Assembly (NCBI GenBank): GCA_946482115.1
Contig: CAMLQP010000142.1
Location: 1 to 7,411, forward strand
Origin: an uncultured Comamonadaceae bacterium
GTDB lineage: Bacteria; Pseudomonadota; Gammaproteobacteria; Burkholderiales; Burkholderiaceae
Direction of reading: 5' to 3'
DNA length: 7,411 nt
The first letter of the stretch is position 1. Each line of letters opens with the position of its first letter. A program made the translations under genes and the position numbers. The notes below the pieces were generated by a model. It had not been told where the DNA came from. It ran no database searches and saw nothing but the letters and a program-made list of their open reading frames with translations. This document shows, piece by piece, positions 6,585-7,411 of this stretch.

Positions 6585-7193
6585 TCAGACTCCTAGTGCA
6601 CGTTGAAGAAAGTCGAGCCGGTCCTGGCCCCAGAAGATCTCGCCGTCGAGCACGTAGCTTGGCGAGCCGAAGATGCCGCCCGCGATGGCCGCGTCGGTGT
6701 GGGCCTGGCAGGCGGCCTGCACCGCCGGCGTCTGCGCGGCGTCCAGCCGGTCGGCGGCCAGGCCACATTCGGCCAGCAGCTGCGCCAGGCAGGCGGTGCT
6801 GGCGATGTCGCGTTCGTCGGCCCATACGGCCTTGAGCACCGCGCCGCTCAGGCGCAGGGCGGCTTCTTCGCCATCGGCCTGTTCCACGGCGACGATGAGG
6901 CGTGCCGCCGGGTCGCCGGCCACGGGAAAGTGCCGGGGCTGCAGGTTGATGGGCAGGTTCAGCCATTTCGCGAACCGCGCCAGCTCCACCAGCCGGTAGG
7001 CCTGGCGTTGCGGCGCGCGCTTGGGCAGCGGCAGCCCCCCCGAGACGGGGAACACCTGGCCCAGATCCATGGGCCGGACCCGCACCCGCGCACCGGCGGC
7101 GCGCGCGATGGCGACCAGGCGTTCATGGCCAAGATAGGTCCAGGGGCTCTGGGGCGCCAGGAAATAGTCGATGGTGCGCGCCGTGGTTTCCAT
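6585..7193 (-). CDS. 2-hydroxychromene-2-carboxylate isomerase-like protein (kappa-GST/DsbA fold)
   Basis: 202-residue thioredoxin-fold protein of the family that contains NahD, the glutathione-dependent isomerase of naphthalene breakdown. DYFLAPQSPWTYLGHERL near the N-terminus carries Ser16 at the place of the NahD catalytic Ser (Ser11). GIFGSPSYVLDG (173-184) holds the cis-proline loop, followed by EIFWGQDRLDFL. There is no CxxC motif, so it is not a disulfide oxidase, and no signal peptide, so it is cytoplasmic. It is the first gene of the leftward operon. Its Shine-Dalgarno is weak (GGAG 12 nt before the ATG). Most family members in Burkholderiales are not naphthalene genes, so the exact substrate is open; it may be a general glutathione-dependent isomerase or transferase. 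Confidence 0.92.
   Translation of the reverse strand: METTARTIDYFLAPQSPWTYLGHERLVAIARAAGARVRVRPMDLGQVFPVSGGLPLPKRAPQRQAYRLVELARFAKWLNLPINLQPRHFPVAGDPAARLIVAVEQADGEEAALRLSGAVLKAVWADERDIASTACLAQLLAECGLAADRLDAAQTPAVQAACQAHTDAAIAGGIFGSPSYVLDGEIFWGQDRLDFLQRALGV
6589..6594 (-). promoter_or_regulatory. Shine-Dalgarno of the dienelactone hydrolase gene, inside the isomerase gene
   Basis: On the minus strand AGGAGT overlaps the last codons of the isomerase gene, and its AGGAG core lies 9 nt before the hydrolase ATG. Ribosomes ending the isomerase would sit directly on this site, which supports coupled translation. Confidence 0.65.
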
Positions 7194-7277
7194 GTGGCTG
7201 CGGGTCTCCGGTTCTGTTGTAATGCGCGAGCCCGTGAGGGTAGCCCAATCCCGTTTTCCTTGCCGGAAGTTTCGATC
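7194..7277. promoter_or_regulatory. Divergent promoter region between the isomerase operon and the SDR gene
   Basis: This 84-bp gap must serve the three-gene leftward operon and the rightward dehydrogenase gene. On the plus strand TGTAAT at 7218-7223 matches the -10 consensus at 5 of 6 bases, but the -35 region is poor. On the minus strand only weak hexamers are seen (TTGGGC with CATTAC, or TACCCT). No regulator gene is next to it in the window and I see no clear operator. GGAAG at 7265-7269, 8 nt before the SDR ATG, is its ribosome binding site. Confidence 0.4.
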
Positions 7278-7411
7278 ATGACCCGCAATGTCCTCATCAC
7301 CGGCGGTGGCCGCGGCATAGGCGCCGCCACCGCGCGCCTGGCCGCCGGGCGCGGCTGGGCCGTGGCCGTCAACTACGTGGGCAACTCGCTCGCGGCCGAC
7401 GAGGTGGTGCG
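7278..7411 (+). CDS. Short-chain dehydrogenase/reductase (SDR), N-terminal fragment cut by the right edge
   Basis: The 44 visible residues begin MTRNVLITGGGRGIGAATAR, the classical SDR nucleotide-binding start with the TGxxxGIG glycine motif. VAVNY then forms the second strand; Asn-Tyr at its end is common in NADP-preferring SDRs such as FabG-like proteins. The catalytic Ser, Tyr and Lys lie beyond base 7411, so function and completeness cannot be judged. The start is supported by GGAAG 8 nt upstream. It is divergent from the isomerase-hydrolase operon and may share its regulation, which would fit an oxidoreductase acting on related compounds; that link is only inferred. Confidence 0.9.
   Translation, partial: MTRNVLITGGGRGIGAATARLAAGRGWAVAVNYVGNSLAADEVV

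Noticed and set aside
5885..6835. Plus-strand open frame of about 316 codons opposite the hydrolase and isomerase genes
   Set aside because: It is rich in Gly, His, Val and Arg with no motif, and it overlaps two confidently recognised minus-strand enzymes.

Overview
The window is very GC-rich and densely coding, with strong third-position G/C bias. Gene content and protein style suggest a betaproteobacterium of the order Burkholderiales, probably Comamonadaceae (Acidovorax-like). That placement is inferred from composition and remembered family sequences, not from a search. It reads as ordinary chromosome: I see no tRNA or rRNA gene, insertion sequence, CRISPR array, phage gene or integrase.

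Left part (1-1996): the 5' end of an L-serine dehydratase gene (sdaA) runs leftward out of the window. A 108-bp gap separates it from a divergent gene for a BepA-like M48 zinc metalloprotease with C-terminal TPR repeats, made as a probable Tat-exported lipoprotein. Middle (2013-4985): close behind the protease, on the same strand, is a large membrane sensor for cyclic di-GMP turnover. It has a periplasmic SBP_bac_3 ligand-binding domain, a transmembrane helix, two PAS domains, a GGDEF domain with its inhibitory site, and an EAL domain with its catalytic motifs. It ends one base away from the stop of a gene on the other strand.

Right part (4987-7411): three leftward genes with 4-nt gaps form a compact operon. 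In transcription order they are a 2-hydroxychromene-2-carboxylate isomerase-like (kappa-GST/DsbA fold) protein, a dienelactone hydrolase-family protein and a secreted metal-dependent amidohydrolase. A short-chain dehydrogenase gene starts divergently 84 bp away and runs off the right edge. The families hint at degradation or detoxification of aromatic or lactone-type compounds, but substrates cannot be read from the sequence. The third enzyme carries an export signal while the first two look cytosolic.

I found no strong evidence of a novel system. The points most worth a second look are the ligand-gated bifunctional c-di-GMP enzyme and its uncertain start, the four-cysteine exported amidohydrolase in a catabolic-type operon, and the one-base convergent junction.
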